Assembly (NCBI GenBank): GCA_030770545.1 | Contig: CM061090.1 | Span: 18,014,501 to 18,078,500, forward strand | DNA length: 64,000 bases | Source: Macropodus opercularis | Taxonomy: Eukaryota > Chordata > Actinopteri > Anabantiformes > Osphronemidae | Direction: 5' to 3' | Shown: positions 38,899-51,000 of the stretch, in pieces | How the letters are laid out: every line of letters begins with the position of its first letter | How positions within the stretch are numbered: position 1 is the stretch's first letter | Program-made: the position numbers and the translations under genes | The notes under the pieces: generated by a model | The model's database searches: none | What the model saw: only the letters and a program-made list of their open reading frames with translations | Told to the model about the DNA's origin: nothing

Positions 38899-39049
38899 CG
38901 GTGCAAAGGGAAGAGACATGAGAAAACAGAAGTCTGGCACTGACAGTAGTGCACTGAGCTCAGCTGATGGCCCTTAATGAAGTACGGCAGCTGCAGAGGA
39001 GGAGCTCTCACTGACAGGCTAAGTCGCACTCTGACGGATGGTGGAAAAG

Positions 39050-39075
39050 ACACACACACACACACACACACACAC
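39050..39075. repeat. (AC)13 microsatellite
   Basis: Thirteen AC units, 150 bp from the GA repeat at 38881. Confidence 0.95.
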
Positions 39076-40689
39076 CAGAAGACGGCTAAGATTTAAGCAT
39101 ACCCAAACAATGATAGACACGCTATGCAAGGCACAGCACTGAGTGACAAAACTTGCCAGGATTCCCTGAATACAATGTTCACCCCCCCCCCCCTCCAGTG
39201 AGCACCACAACAATTCATTTATGGCCTGGAGTTTACATGTACTAAATGGTCATCCCGTCTTAATTGTGTTTGTGAGTCTTATCTCCGCTTTTAACACTTC
39301 ATACAGAAGTAATACTGGCAGTGACTGGTACTGTAGCTGCTATGACTGTTGATTGGGTGATAATATAGATCAAATAATGAAGTTTAACTTAAGTATTGCT
39401 TTTTTAACACATACAGTACCAGGTTAATTGCTGTGATGGACAGTTCAACATTTACCAACATACAGTATAAAAATGTGGATGTAGAGTAAGATGCACTATG
39501 TTCCTACATAACGCAACAGCTTTTATTTTGTTGACACGGTTCTCTACTTCCCTCTTGAGGATGGACAAAGTACTGTATGCTCATTTTGTTACGTATATTC
39601 TCTTTATTTTTAATACACAGATGGACAGAGTATGAAGGAAAAGAGGCTTTGGGCCTGGATGTGGAAAAGACCCACCAACGCTTCTATAAGGGATCCTGAA
39701 CCACACCGTCATTTTCTCATCTCTGTTTTTAATCAGCAAACATCCATTTTGTGTCTTCTTTATTAGAGGATCTGATATCCCAAGGCCTCATTGCTGTGCT
39801 TTTGTGGTTATTTTTGTATTCACAACAAATAGTAGTACTAGTTCAGCATTGTTTCTTGGCCCATGACTCTAATCAAAGTGTGCTGATTTGTTAAATCATT
39901 AAAGCTTCACAAAAGTAAAACTGATACCTGTGCATTTATTTGAAGAGAAAACTTTCAACAACTTTATCCCAAATTATAAAATAAGTCATTATTTTAACAA
40001 GCTTCCTTGAGTCTTTACTGCTTTTGTGAGAAAGGTCTAGACACCAAAATGCTAACAACAAAAACAAAATGTTTATATTGGTGCTGCTAAGCCACATACA
40101 TTAAAGTGTGTGGTTCGATAACGCTCACAGACAATAATGCAGAAATAATATTTGGGTGAACATCTAAATTAATGTATAAAGAAGGGAAAGTATGACATGG
40201 GCACAAATTGTGCCAAACACAACCTGGGGTATATTAGTGCGTGATCATTTGGTTGCTATTTTAAATTGTTTAAGGCATTGTCTGATAATAAATTATGCAG
40301 GAGTAAAAAAAAAAGAAAAAAAGGTGTAATGAATAGATCACAATTGTGTAAAATGTACACATTTCTAAACTTATCTAACAGATCAAAATTGAATAAAGTC
40401 ACCAGAAACATTATAATATATGAATTAGATTGATATATTATATGTTTTTGTGTTATTTTCATTGCTGGGCATTTATAGTTCAGTCCGTCATTCAGGGACC
40501 CTGACAGCAGGTGGCAGTAAAACCCCATATTTTACCCTCCCACTCCCAATAGAAAAGATTGTTTTTGTAAATGCAACGTGTACCATAACAAATAAATAAA
40601 AGTAATAATAAATCTGGTGTCCTATGAATAAAACACTCAGAGTAAAGCCTAAGTGTAGTGCCAATAAAAGGTAACATTGGTACATATAT

Positions 40690-41940
40690 ATGGTTAAATA
40701 CAATGGTTTATTAACAATTATTAACCAATAAAAATAAAATTAAATGTTACAAAACTTCTTCAAAATCAAACAATTGTACAAATCATGGGTCCAATTTAAT
40801 TTCATCTTGACATTTAAAAAAAACGTACAAAAGGCACAGAGTCTGCTGCATATAGAAAACATCGTGAACCAAAAATTAGTCCAGATAAACATTGTTATTA
40901 TTATTAACCCCTTACAAACCAAGCAAACCACATCCACCTCCCACCTGAGCAGACTAGCTGCTAATAGGAGCCATTTAAGAAAAGAAAAAAAACATGATGG
41001 AATAAATGAAGGCTGGGAGTGTGAAGAGAGAATCCAACATACGATGCACAGACATAAAAACACAGTGTGTGTACGGGTGAGGAGACACAGCAAACGCCTC
41101 CTGCCGCATGTCTTTCCAACGAATATTCAACATAACACTTAACCCGTCACCTCATAGCTGCTGGACATCCACACTGGTCTACTAGGAAAAAATAAAAAGA
41201 AAACTTTTGCTGGTTATAATCAGAGGTCATTAAACGCCACATACCAACAAGAAACCAAGTTGTAACCTGCCCCCACTCCCCTCACTCCCTTAAGTGTGGA
41301 CTGGTCCCAAACGGATGTGGGTGTCCGCAAGCGTCACATTCATGCGGATCCTTGGGATCCATTTTTAAGCCCTGCCAAAACAGTGCCCAGTATGAACTTG
41401 CGTTTAGAAATCTACAATAGCAACATGTTTCTCTTTCTTTCTGTTGACAGTTTCTAGTAACCCGGCCGACGGGCAACGTCAGCAACCGACAGAACTGGGG
41501 CAGACATCTCATAACACTGTAATGGGAGCAGATGAACAAAAAGAACTGCAAGAACGTTATTTCCATACAAGAAATCGTTTAATCTGTGTGCGTGTGTGCA
41601 TGTGTGTGTGTGATAAAGTGACATTTTGGGACACATTCATTACTAAACTAACTGTACCTTTCTGGTGTCATCCACTGTGCAAATTCACCGTTCACTCAAA
41701 GCTTTCAGTAGTTCAAACCATAACAGCCAGCCATTAAGGACACCTGTTGTATTTTCTTATTCACAATCTTTTTGGCATTTACTTTCTGTCTAATTTCCTG
41801 TTACATAAATTCATTAGCAGACATCCCACTTAGGAGGAAACTGTGTAGCAGTCATAGTGTTCAACGTTTCTTTTTTGGCATCCACTCACAGGATCACCCG
41901 AGGTCCGATGGTGTTTTTGCTAAGGAAAAAAAAATCATAA
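40690..41940 (-). other. usp53: probable usp53 3' UTR
   Basis: Non-coding sequence after the usp53 stop, with no repeat family recognised. The nearest canonical poly(A) signal downstream is at 40707-40712, which sets the tentative end. Weak open frames here on either strand have no recognisable protein features. Confidence 0.5.
40707..40712 (-). promoter_or_regulatory. candidate poly(A) signal AATAAA for usp53
   Basis: AATAAA on the minus strand, about 1.23 kb after the stop, followed by a T-rich stretch (CCTTTTATTGG). Further AATAAA copies lie near 39932, 39757 and 39605, so longer 3' ends are possible. Confidence 0.4.
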
Positions 41941-42017
41941 TCAGAGGAAACCATGCTCATCAAGTCCTTTAGGGGTAACTGGGATCCACTTTGCAGTTGT
42001 CTTGGTTGTAGAATAAC
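41941..42017 (-). CDS. usp53: usp53 coding exon 16 (C-terminus and stop)
   Basis: After acceptor TTTTGAAG the exon completes the split Gly codon, reads YSTTKTTAKWIPVTPKGLDE and HGFL, then stops with TGA at 41941-41943. The 89-nt intron before it is normal for this gene, and the phase is exact. Confidence 0.9.
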
Positions 42018-45000
42018 CTTCAAAACACAAACAGTGAATCAAACATCAACTCAGACAACATAACATCATAATGGTATTAAATTAGAATAGTTGTGCTGTC
42101 TCATACCTGATTCTGTTTTGATTTTGGAAGGCTCTGGTGGTGGAACATCTGGAAAGAGGAGCAACCTCCCTTCGACGTCACTCTCCCCTGATGACGTATG
42201 GTCCTCTGCTTTTGTGTGCACGGCTGGCTTCTTATGGTATTTGGCCCGATAAGTGTCTGTCATACAGTTATCCACAGAGAAGTAAGTGGTTGGAAAAGCT
42301 CTATCTGTATCATCGTCGAGCACTGGCTTTGGACTGGGTAACCTCTCATCACTCTCGCTGGCCGACAGATCGTACCTGTCCGGGTCAGATGACCCCGACT
42401 TGGAGCTGGCGTCGGATGAAAGCCTGTGGTCGGAGGGGGTTTCAATCCACCGACGAAGGGTGGTGTGCGAGAGGTGGGACGGGCCATTTTTGGGTTCGTT
42501 GCGGGCGCTCGTGTGCACTGATGCCTCCGGCGGATGTAGGCGGATGCCAAATAGGTCAGCGTCGCTGCTGCCAAAGGTCTTGGGGGGCAAAGGGGGGGGG
42601 TAGCTGTGCAAAGTGTCTGCGTGGGTAACAGTGGTGGTCTCTTCTTGTTCGGAGAAGGGTCCTGCTAGGTCATCGGAGCTGTTCCACTCAGAACTGCTGG
42701 TCTTCGCTAAGTAAAGAGGCACAGGGCTCACAGGGCTAAGGTCCAGATTTTCATCTGCTTCACTGTCCAGACCGTCCTTGTTTTCCATGATCCCAGGAGT
42801 GAACCGGAAGGCCCTCCTTCTGGTAAGGAGCAAAGACAACTGTCAGCGTTTCAGGGACCGTTGTAGTAAATCAGATGAGAATTCTTACTTGCGGTTTTGA
42901 TACCTTTGTATGAGCTGCCCAGAAAGGACGCTTCCTTGTAGATCTGGAGATTTTCTTCCTGGTTCATCTAGACAATAACAGCTCATGAGCATTTTATATA
43001 CAACAACAAACTCCTGGCTATCACGAACAGATGGTTGAAAAACAGAGCCAAGTAACATCTGTCATGCGGTTCTATTTGAACACAGCTACAATATTTTTTT
43101 TCTCCCTGTGCCTGTGCAGGAAAGACACGTTACCTAACAGGGGTCACGCTGAGGCCCTTTGCCTGGTGCTGGGAGAGGAAGTATCAAAGCAGCTAGTCTG
43201 GCAGAGCGCCCTCCGGCCCCCTGTGTACCACTCTGACCGTCTGATCCAGCCAAAGAACATAGCACCTCAAAGGGAATTTGGGTTCACACCGTTAGCTTTG
43301 AGCTAACAGTAAGGACCCTGAATGAACTCTACACTCATTTCGAAGTTAGGAGTTAACCGGTGAAAAGCAAACCTGTGTCACCCTATTAAGGTCAATTGCA
43401 TCTTTTTGTTGTGACCGTCAGTGAAGCGTTCTGCGGAACGGAAGCCATTAGATCAGCATAAACAGAATAAAAACGCATCCCTGGTGTGGGGCTTAGCCAA
43501 GTTTACAAGGCCTGAGACAGACAACAGCTGACTAACAGGACAAGGAAGAGCACGAGTGGCTGAGGACCATCTGCGATGTGTCAGCATACCCTCTTCCCCC
43601 CCACCCCGCGCTCTCTCAAAGCATTAGAGGCTAAATCCTTTGTGCTGGCATGCAATTCCGCCGGGGTCAGACTCCAGACTCCAGATCCCCTCTGCAACAC
43701 TATTGCATTTTTAAGCTGCTAAGTCCATGTGGCAATTCACAATTTGATGCTGTTGATCTGCAACGTTGGCAAGCAACTGCAACAATATCCTTCTTGAAAA
43801 CAAAGAGAGACACAGTACATCACGGTTTCTCCTTAGAAAATCCACCCTCTATACGCTCGCGTTCGCCGCCGCCAAAAGAAAGCTTCAAGGACAAAGCAGC
43901 TGGATATCAAAAGGGCAAGATTGTTTGGTTACAAGACTACAACTTGCAAAATGCTGTGAGCAGTCAGTGGCTGATTTATTAAAACTCATGCGGTGTGCGC
44001 TACTAAATATATAGTCAGCGTTTAAAGGAGATACTCTGGCGAAGTAAATCACTCCCAGACCTGTCTCTGATCCTATTCCAGCATAAAGGATTACTCAGAG
44101 AAAGTTCAAGAGAGACACCTGTTTATCTGCCAACGTTATCCGCTGAGAAGTTATTCGGGACGTTTAACAGCCAGGAACAGAGGAGTGATTTGACGTCATT
44201 GCAATTATTTCGACTGTCAGAGCGTGGAAGCCCCAGAGGAAACAGGAAATATGCCTCCATACAGACCATGAAAGCAAATCCTAACGAGGGTTTGAGAAAT
44301 ATATGCACAACTTCCCGACAGCCCTTTGAAGTCTTGATGATGCATAAAAAAAATAAAATAAAATCTAAAAAAAAAATAAAAAAAACTACACATTTCAGTT
44401 CTGAAGCTGTCAAGTTGAGATTTGTAGTTCTCTGTGTTGTACTATCTGGGGTACTTAAAATTCTTCAACATCAGTCAGGCTCAGATGCATATTTGCAGTT
44501 CAGCTTTTCACGTGGACCTGATACGAACTGTGGGAGAGAAAACAAACCCCGAGCAAAGGTTAATTCACCTCAACTACAAAAACTAAGATATAATTTGGCG
44601 CTAGACTAGTGAGTGTAGTGGGGGCCAAACAAAGTCAATTGAAAGTGTTACGGTTATGCTGTCTAGTTTGAATCTCTTCTCCTGACTGGACTGGACATCA
44701 TCTACCATCTTGTAACATTTCCATTTTAGTTTGATGCAGCTCACCCCATGAATTTAAGTCCCTTTGCCTCAAGAAATGGTCATTAGGAAGAACGTCTGTG
44801 GTCAAAATGTCATGTTTGGTCCTCACAACTCCTCCCTGAAATAAATGTGCTTTTAGGAAAGATTTCAGAGTGTAATGGGCCACTGGAATGAATCTGCTCA
44901 GGCCTCTCTGAAACTGCAGCTCACACCACACTCGCCACTGAACTCAGGCCAAATTGACTTTGGACGCATTTACTGCAGCTTGTCAATACAATTTGCAGAG

Positions 45001-48000
45001 AGCAGGGTGCAAATATCCCAAACTGGTTTTAAAATAGCTGCTGAAGGAAGAGACCCCAGAGGACCTGTCACACACTGCTAGCTGCACATCTACAACTCAG
45101 CCTTTGATTTGCATTTTTAAAAAAAAGTCATTGCTTTTGTCATCACCTAGACTAAACTCCAGCTGTAAATACAAACATAGCTCTTGGATATTCTACCCAA
45201 AAAGTGAGCAATGCAGAAACTGTCATGTCTACTTAAAGGCACTAGAGGGCAACAACCTCCCCACACCGCTTCTCTTTTCAACTCTGAATAAAACCGACAT
45301 CATTTCAGCTTCTACTGCTCTTACGCTTTACTGTGAAACACTTTGGAAGCCTGCAATAACTGCAGAGCTTCAAAATGGCGATTTATGCTGCTGATATTTG
45401 AATAACCCCTCTTGACAGGTCCAGCCATGGCATTTTCCGCACAGCTGGGCGGCCTCTACAAGTCCCCTCTTCTCCCCTTCTTATTTCAGGTTTAACTCTG
45501 TGTGTTCATGTTCGGTCATCAACACATTTACGGCTATTTAACAAGTTGACAAGATATTTTCTACATGAAGAATGTGAGGGGTGTTCAAAACTAAAATCCT
45601 ACACTGTCTAATCAAACAAAGAATTATTTTCAAGTTTGCACCATGACTAATGTTTAAAGTCACTTTTTACAGCTCTCCCTTTACGTGACAGTTGCAAAGG
45701 GCCTTGGCGTTGTTCATACTTTGTTTTTCCTTTTTGAGTTTAAACGTTTAAGGATACACAGAGAAGAGAAAGTTGAACACAAACAATGTTAAACATTTCA
45801 TTTAACCTGAGATGCACAGGCCAACTAAAAACACAGCTTTCAGGTTCACCACCCGGACTCTGCCTCGGTTGATGTTTCCTTTAGAGCCACATACATTCCT
45901 GTGCATGCTGCATAACATAAGCTTTCCTGAGGAAAAAAAAGGTCACGGCCACACGGGGAGGAACCGGAGTACCCTTATTTCTATACTGTATCCCTTCAGC
46001 CAGGCAACGACCTTAACAAACTGATGAAACAATAAATCAAGGAAACTGCTGAGTAGCATCTTAATGTTTCAGACCCCTACAACATGCGGAGGAACTTTCT
46101 TTAATGTCAGGGACAGGCCTTCCTAAGAGACTGACACTATGATGTCATTAACACAGAGGCCGCAACCTTGCAGCAACAAAGACATTAGTGAACAGAAAGA
46201 TGACTTCAGTAAAACCGATTTACTTACCAGCAGGAAATGCTGAGTGCAATATGTCCGCCTTCAAATCGTCACTCCTTCTCTGAGGGAAGTGATCCCTAAA
46301 ATACAAAAATCTATTGAATTATTCATGCTTTGTGGATTGCCACGAGATATTCCAGAGCATGATCCTTTAACCAGACACTTAAAATGACTAGGATGGATCT
46401 GTGCTGTGAGCAAACAAGGGAAAATAAACTCCTTGACCTTAGCCCAGATATGTGTTATTACTACGACAGATTTACAGTAGTGGTTAAATCGGACACAAAT
46501 CCCTGCTTTATTAATTTCTAGGTCATAACAAAAGACCTTTGGCCTCTGGCAACAGCAGTTTCCATTTGTATGGACAGTACATGTAGCAAGTTTAAAAACT
46601 CCTCCAAAGTATTTTGGATTTTTATTTTCAAGGTCTTCATCTAGTCACTGTATCGCTTCGCCATAAGTTAAAGAATAAATAATTAAAGGGACACTTTACC
46701 AATATACTGTCAGGAGACAGGCTTGAATAATGCAGTAGTAGTTGAAATAAGCTATGCGCCGGCTCTCCCCTTGGATTACGGGAGTTGTCAGCTAGTTGGG
46801 ATCATTATCTCCAAACAAGACCTGCTCTACAAAGCCAACAGACGACAGCGTGGCATAATAAGGCTGCCTTATCTGCCTCGTGTGCGTTTATGTTCAATGC
46901 CGCCTTCTATTTTTGGAACGGTTTGTTTGTAATGTTTAATTATTTAAAAATGGCAGCACTTTCGAGACGGAGATCCTTAAATGAGGACGGCATGAGATGA
47001 CAAAGCAGCGGTGTGACACCAGCATCACACAGCGGAACCGGTGTCATAGCAATTCCTGCGTCATACTTTGCAGCACCAAGTCTCGTGTACTCATATGACT
47101 CCAAAAGCCCATTTTACCTTGCTAAATGCAGCTCGGGGAGAGGCCGCAGGTCCTTAGAAGAAAGGTTCTCCACCACAGGTGAGTCAAGATTTGCTGAGCC
47201 ATTGCTTAGCCTGTCGCTGCTTTCGTATCCAGATTCAGTTCTCTGGATCTTCCAGTTGTCACTGCGCACTTTCAAAGCTGCCGAGCCTTTGGGCCGGTCC
47301 TTGTCGCTGTAGCCTCCCCGGCCGTCAGAATCCAACGAGCTTCGGCTTCCACAGGTTTCATTCCTCTGCTCATCCTCATAGATGGTCATTAGACTCTTGG
47401 GTTTACGTTCTTCCCGGACAGCCCATGTGTAATCTCTGTCTCGCTCTCTGCCACGGGTGGGCGACTGATTGTTGGGTGTTCTTCGGGGGCTATATTGCCT
47501 TCGCTCTTGATTCGAAGCGTTACCATCACCAATGGCACTTAAAACACTGTCCACATTCAATGCCTCCCGCATGGGCTTCCACGGACGACTGGCCCTGCTC
47601 CGGCTGTTCCCTCCGTTTCCAGGACGTCCCCGGGAGTCTTGGCTGCTGTCTGTGTCGTATCCATTCGAGATCTGGTCTATTCTCCGGTTGTGGTATCCAC
47701 TGTTGACGCTTGGTGCAGCAGGAAGCACATGGACTCTGGAGTTAGGACGAGGGGGCTCATGGGAGGAGTGCACGCCGAGTTGACCTGTTCTTTCGGTCCG
47801 AATGGGACCTTTTCCTTGGCTGCTGTATAGTCGGCTCTCCACGTGTTGCCTGAAGCCATTCTCTGGAGGGGAGACGGAGCGGGAGTAGGTCCTCTCCTGA
47901 TCAGGATCTGAGTTTAGGGAGGAGAAATTAAAGTTACTTAAAATCACATGTATCTTTCCAACAGCTCCACAGCAAGACACAAGGCTGCTTAAAAAAACAC

Positions 48001-51000
48001 AGCAGATTCAGCAGAAAGTTAGAGGAGCACATTACAATGAGACACACAAGCTGGTGTATGTTAACACCTACCTGTACTGCACAAGAGAAGTTCACTCCAC
48101 TATAGGTGGACTCACACGCATTTGTGGGATATTTCTAGACCACCCCTCATGATGTGCAAACAATAATTCTGTAAAATACTGGTCACGATCTGTGCTGTGG
48201 TAAAGTCCTACTAATCACATTAACTGTAGCGTCACCACCGGCATCGTCATTCATCACGGCTATGACACCAGCCTCCTTTAGCCTACTACACTCCATCATA
48301 ATGGGCCGTGAGACTGGTGCCAACACAGGCTCCTGTTGTTGACAGGGTGGATTTGTGAGTGTGTTACTCCCTAATCCCCTCACTGTTACTTCAATGAGCA
48401 GTACAACAAGGACCAGACATACAGTAGAACTAATGTTACTAATTGAGTTTATCACTGATTCATAATTTATTAGTGTTTAGTGGGATCTGCCCATTTTATA
48501 GTCTGCTTCTTTCTAACTGTCCGTGTGAACCACAGAGGAGGGAACCACTGGCTCCGAGTACGAGAGAGTGGGATGAAGCCCGACTCCGACAGACGTCAGC
48601 ATTTAATCCCCTTTCTGACACATCGCTTCTGGACTGACTGTTACATAAGGCCTGGGGGCTGTTGAAAGCTAGCCTTTTGTATCATAACGCATAGTATCTG
48701 CAACACCAACCTCTGTGTACCTCCGCCCTTTGTTGAGCGATCCTGCCGGGCTCCTTCCTCGTTGGAAACATGCCCCGCATTTCTCCTGCTTTCTGGGCAA
48801 CTTCTCTAGAAATTTCCCTGAGGCGACTCTTGGGATCCCCAATGCTGATTTTCACTGCAAAATTAAAACAGGGTGTCAGAAAAGTTATTAGTTTGGCAAA
48901 ACTTCAACAAAAGGATTAAGGCAGAAGTGGTGCAACAGACATGGAGCAATCCAATTCCACAACTGCAGACGCTACTATAAATATTTTCTTGTCTCTGTGT
49001 CCATACAGATATCGGTTTTCATCACACTCTCATGTCACTGTTTTCCACCTTCCCAGCAACCCTGAAGGCACCGAGCAGTTGCTGAGTGTACAGACGTAGC
49101 AGACTCCCCAGCACATCGCAGTGCTGATATATGTGCCACATTCTCTGCTACAGGAGGGGAAATGCAGTGGGGTGGAAACATGGCAATGCAGCGGCTTCGC
49201 TCCCCTGTTTCTGGCAGATATTCACTTAGAAACAAATGATTAGTCACGGCACTGAAAAAACATGATCATACTGCGCTAGCTGTTAGCTGCCTGAGATTTC
49301 AGCAGGAATCAACGTGAGGAGAATATGACATACAAAAAGATGTTTTGAAAGAGAGTACAGAATATGTAAAACGGCATAACATAGACTGGGATTTCCTTTC
49401 CTCGTTATACCATCACCCCGCAGGTCGGAGCAGATGGCCTTCTACCCTGAGCCTCATTCTGCTGAAGGTTTCCTCCGTTAAAGAGTTCTTCCTCTCCACT
49501 GTCACGGAGGGAGGTCGTTGGGTTTCTTATAAATATTTAAGGTCTTGACACACAAACATGAAGTGATTTGAAAGAATCATTTTGCGCTACATAGATAAAA
49601 TCGATTCGTTTTTAGATCTATCCAATTAGGCCTTGTATTTGTCTGAACAAATCTCTTCCCCTGAATTTCCTCTGTTCTCCTATTCATACTCAGGTCATCA
49701 AGAGCTGTAAATTCTGCACATCTCTTCAACAAGGGCCCCTAATCCCCCTCTGTATTACCAAAGAGGACAGATTTAGTTTTACAGCCGAGGCATTTAATTA
49801 TCTCTTCCTCTGGTTGCTATGCCACGTCTGTGCTTGTCACAACTGTGTGGACAAAAATATTGCTCAATTAAGCAGTCTTTCAAGGCTTAGACCAACAAAG
49901 TGAATCACCCCCTAGTGTTTTCTAGCTTGCTGTAAACCTCTCCATCTCCGCAGGTGCATATTTTACACCATAGGTATGTGTTTGTCATAATGTCTCTTGT
50001 ACTGCTCTTGTGCTTGCTCTCTCACCTGGTCCCCGTCCCCCGCTGGTCTGAGCGCTGCCCCTGCTGAAGGCCGAGGGGGTCTTCTTTTTCAAAGTGCTTT
50101 GGCCCAGTAGAGCGTTCAGGTTCTCTCGCGTGAGATCCAGCTTCTTGGGGGCTGGAACTGAAGATTCAAAAGCTATGAGGCAGAAAAGAGGAAATGAGAG
50201 GTTACATTTTCGAGTCATCTTGTCTGAGCTGCATGATGAAAACAAAACAAAAACAAAGAAATGCTTTATTAAAATTACAAAGTCTACACAGCATTGTGGT
50301 TTTTAAAAAGGACCATCGAGTTTGGTCCAGAGCTCGGACAGCTGTGACAGGCAGTGAACAGCCGCTACAGTTTGTACCTGGAGCAAAGCCAGAGCTGGAG
50401 GAGGATCTTTTAAGGGGATAAAAACCTCCCCAACCAGAGACAAATAATCCAAACAGCTGAGATGTTCTGCTGTTGCGATCAACAAATTTTCATTACTGCC
50501 TTTAAATAAAATATAAACTAGGATACCTTACAGACTTACTCTTCATTTAATTTCCATTTTTAATTATTTGTGAAAGGAGGACCTTTTATTGCAGTTGTTT
50601 AGGATGGAAACTCTTTGCTCAAATAATCCATCAGTTTAGCTAACATGTTAATTCAAATTTAGCTCGATACATAAGACTCAATTTGTCTCAAGTTAAAAAC
50701 TAAAGTCCAGCTCAGTGTGTGGAGGAAAATCACACTCACTCATTAAATTAGCATTCATGGTTGTTTTGTTTTTTTTACAGTTTTTCAGCTATTATGATTT
50801 TGAGGGGAAAAAATATAAAGATACGACTAAAAAAGTAGTAACAGAACATCTCATCTTCATGTTCATTTAATATGTTGCTATAATCTTTGATGCCAACCCC
50901 TGAGGCTTTCCTTATTAGGGTGCTCCAACCTGTAAACATACCTTGCACGTCCCCATTGACTGGAGCCTTGTACTGGGCCTGGCTGGTGTTCTGTTTCGAG

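Larger units (their letters stand above)
31060..40689. other. intergenic, regulatory-looking blocks, no gene seen
   Basis: Unique blocks at 32200-32480 (NKX-like TAAGCACTTG at 32295-32304), 32930-33100, 33420-33700 (palindrome ACTAATTAGT at 33481-33490), 34770-34970 and 35180-35260 look like candidate enhancers. The longest open frame (165 codons at 31783) includes a homopolymer-encoded Phe run and is judged chance. Confidence 0.4.

Noticed and set aside
42066..42106. Alternative usp53 C-terminus by reading through exon 15
   Set aside because: A GTATGA donor precedes it, and a phase-matched exon 89 nt downstream supplies a better C-terminus with its own stop.
42137..42628. 163-codon plus-strand frame
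   Set aside because: Antisense shadow of usp53 exon 15.
44190..44609. 139-codon plus-strand open frame in usp53 intron 13
   Set aside because: The Lys-rich core is an A-tract translation; it lies inside an intron on the opposite strand.
47179..47706. 175-codon plus-strand frame
   Set aside because: Antisense shadow of usp53 exon 12, whose reading frame is supported by phase and family resemblance.
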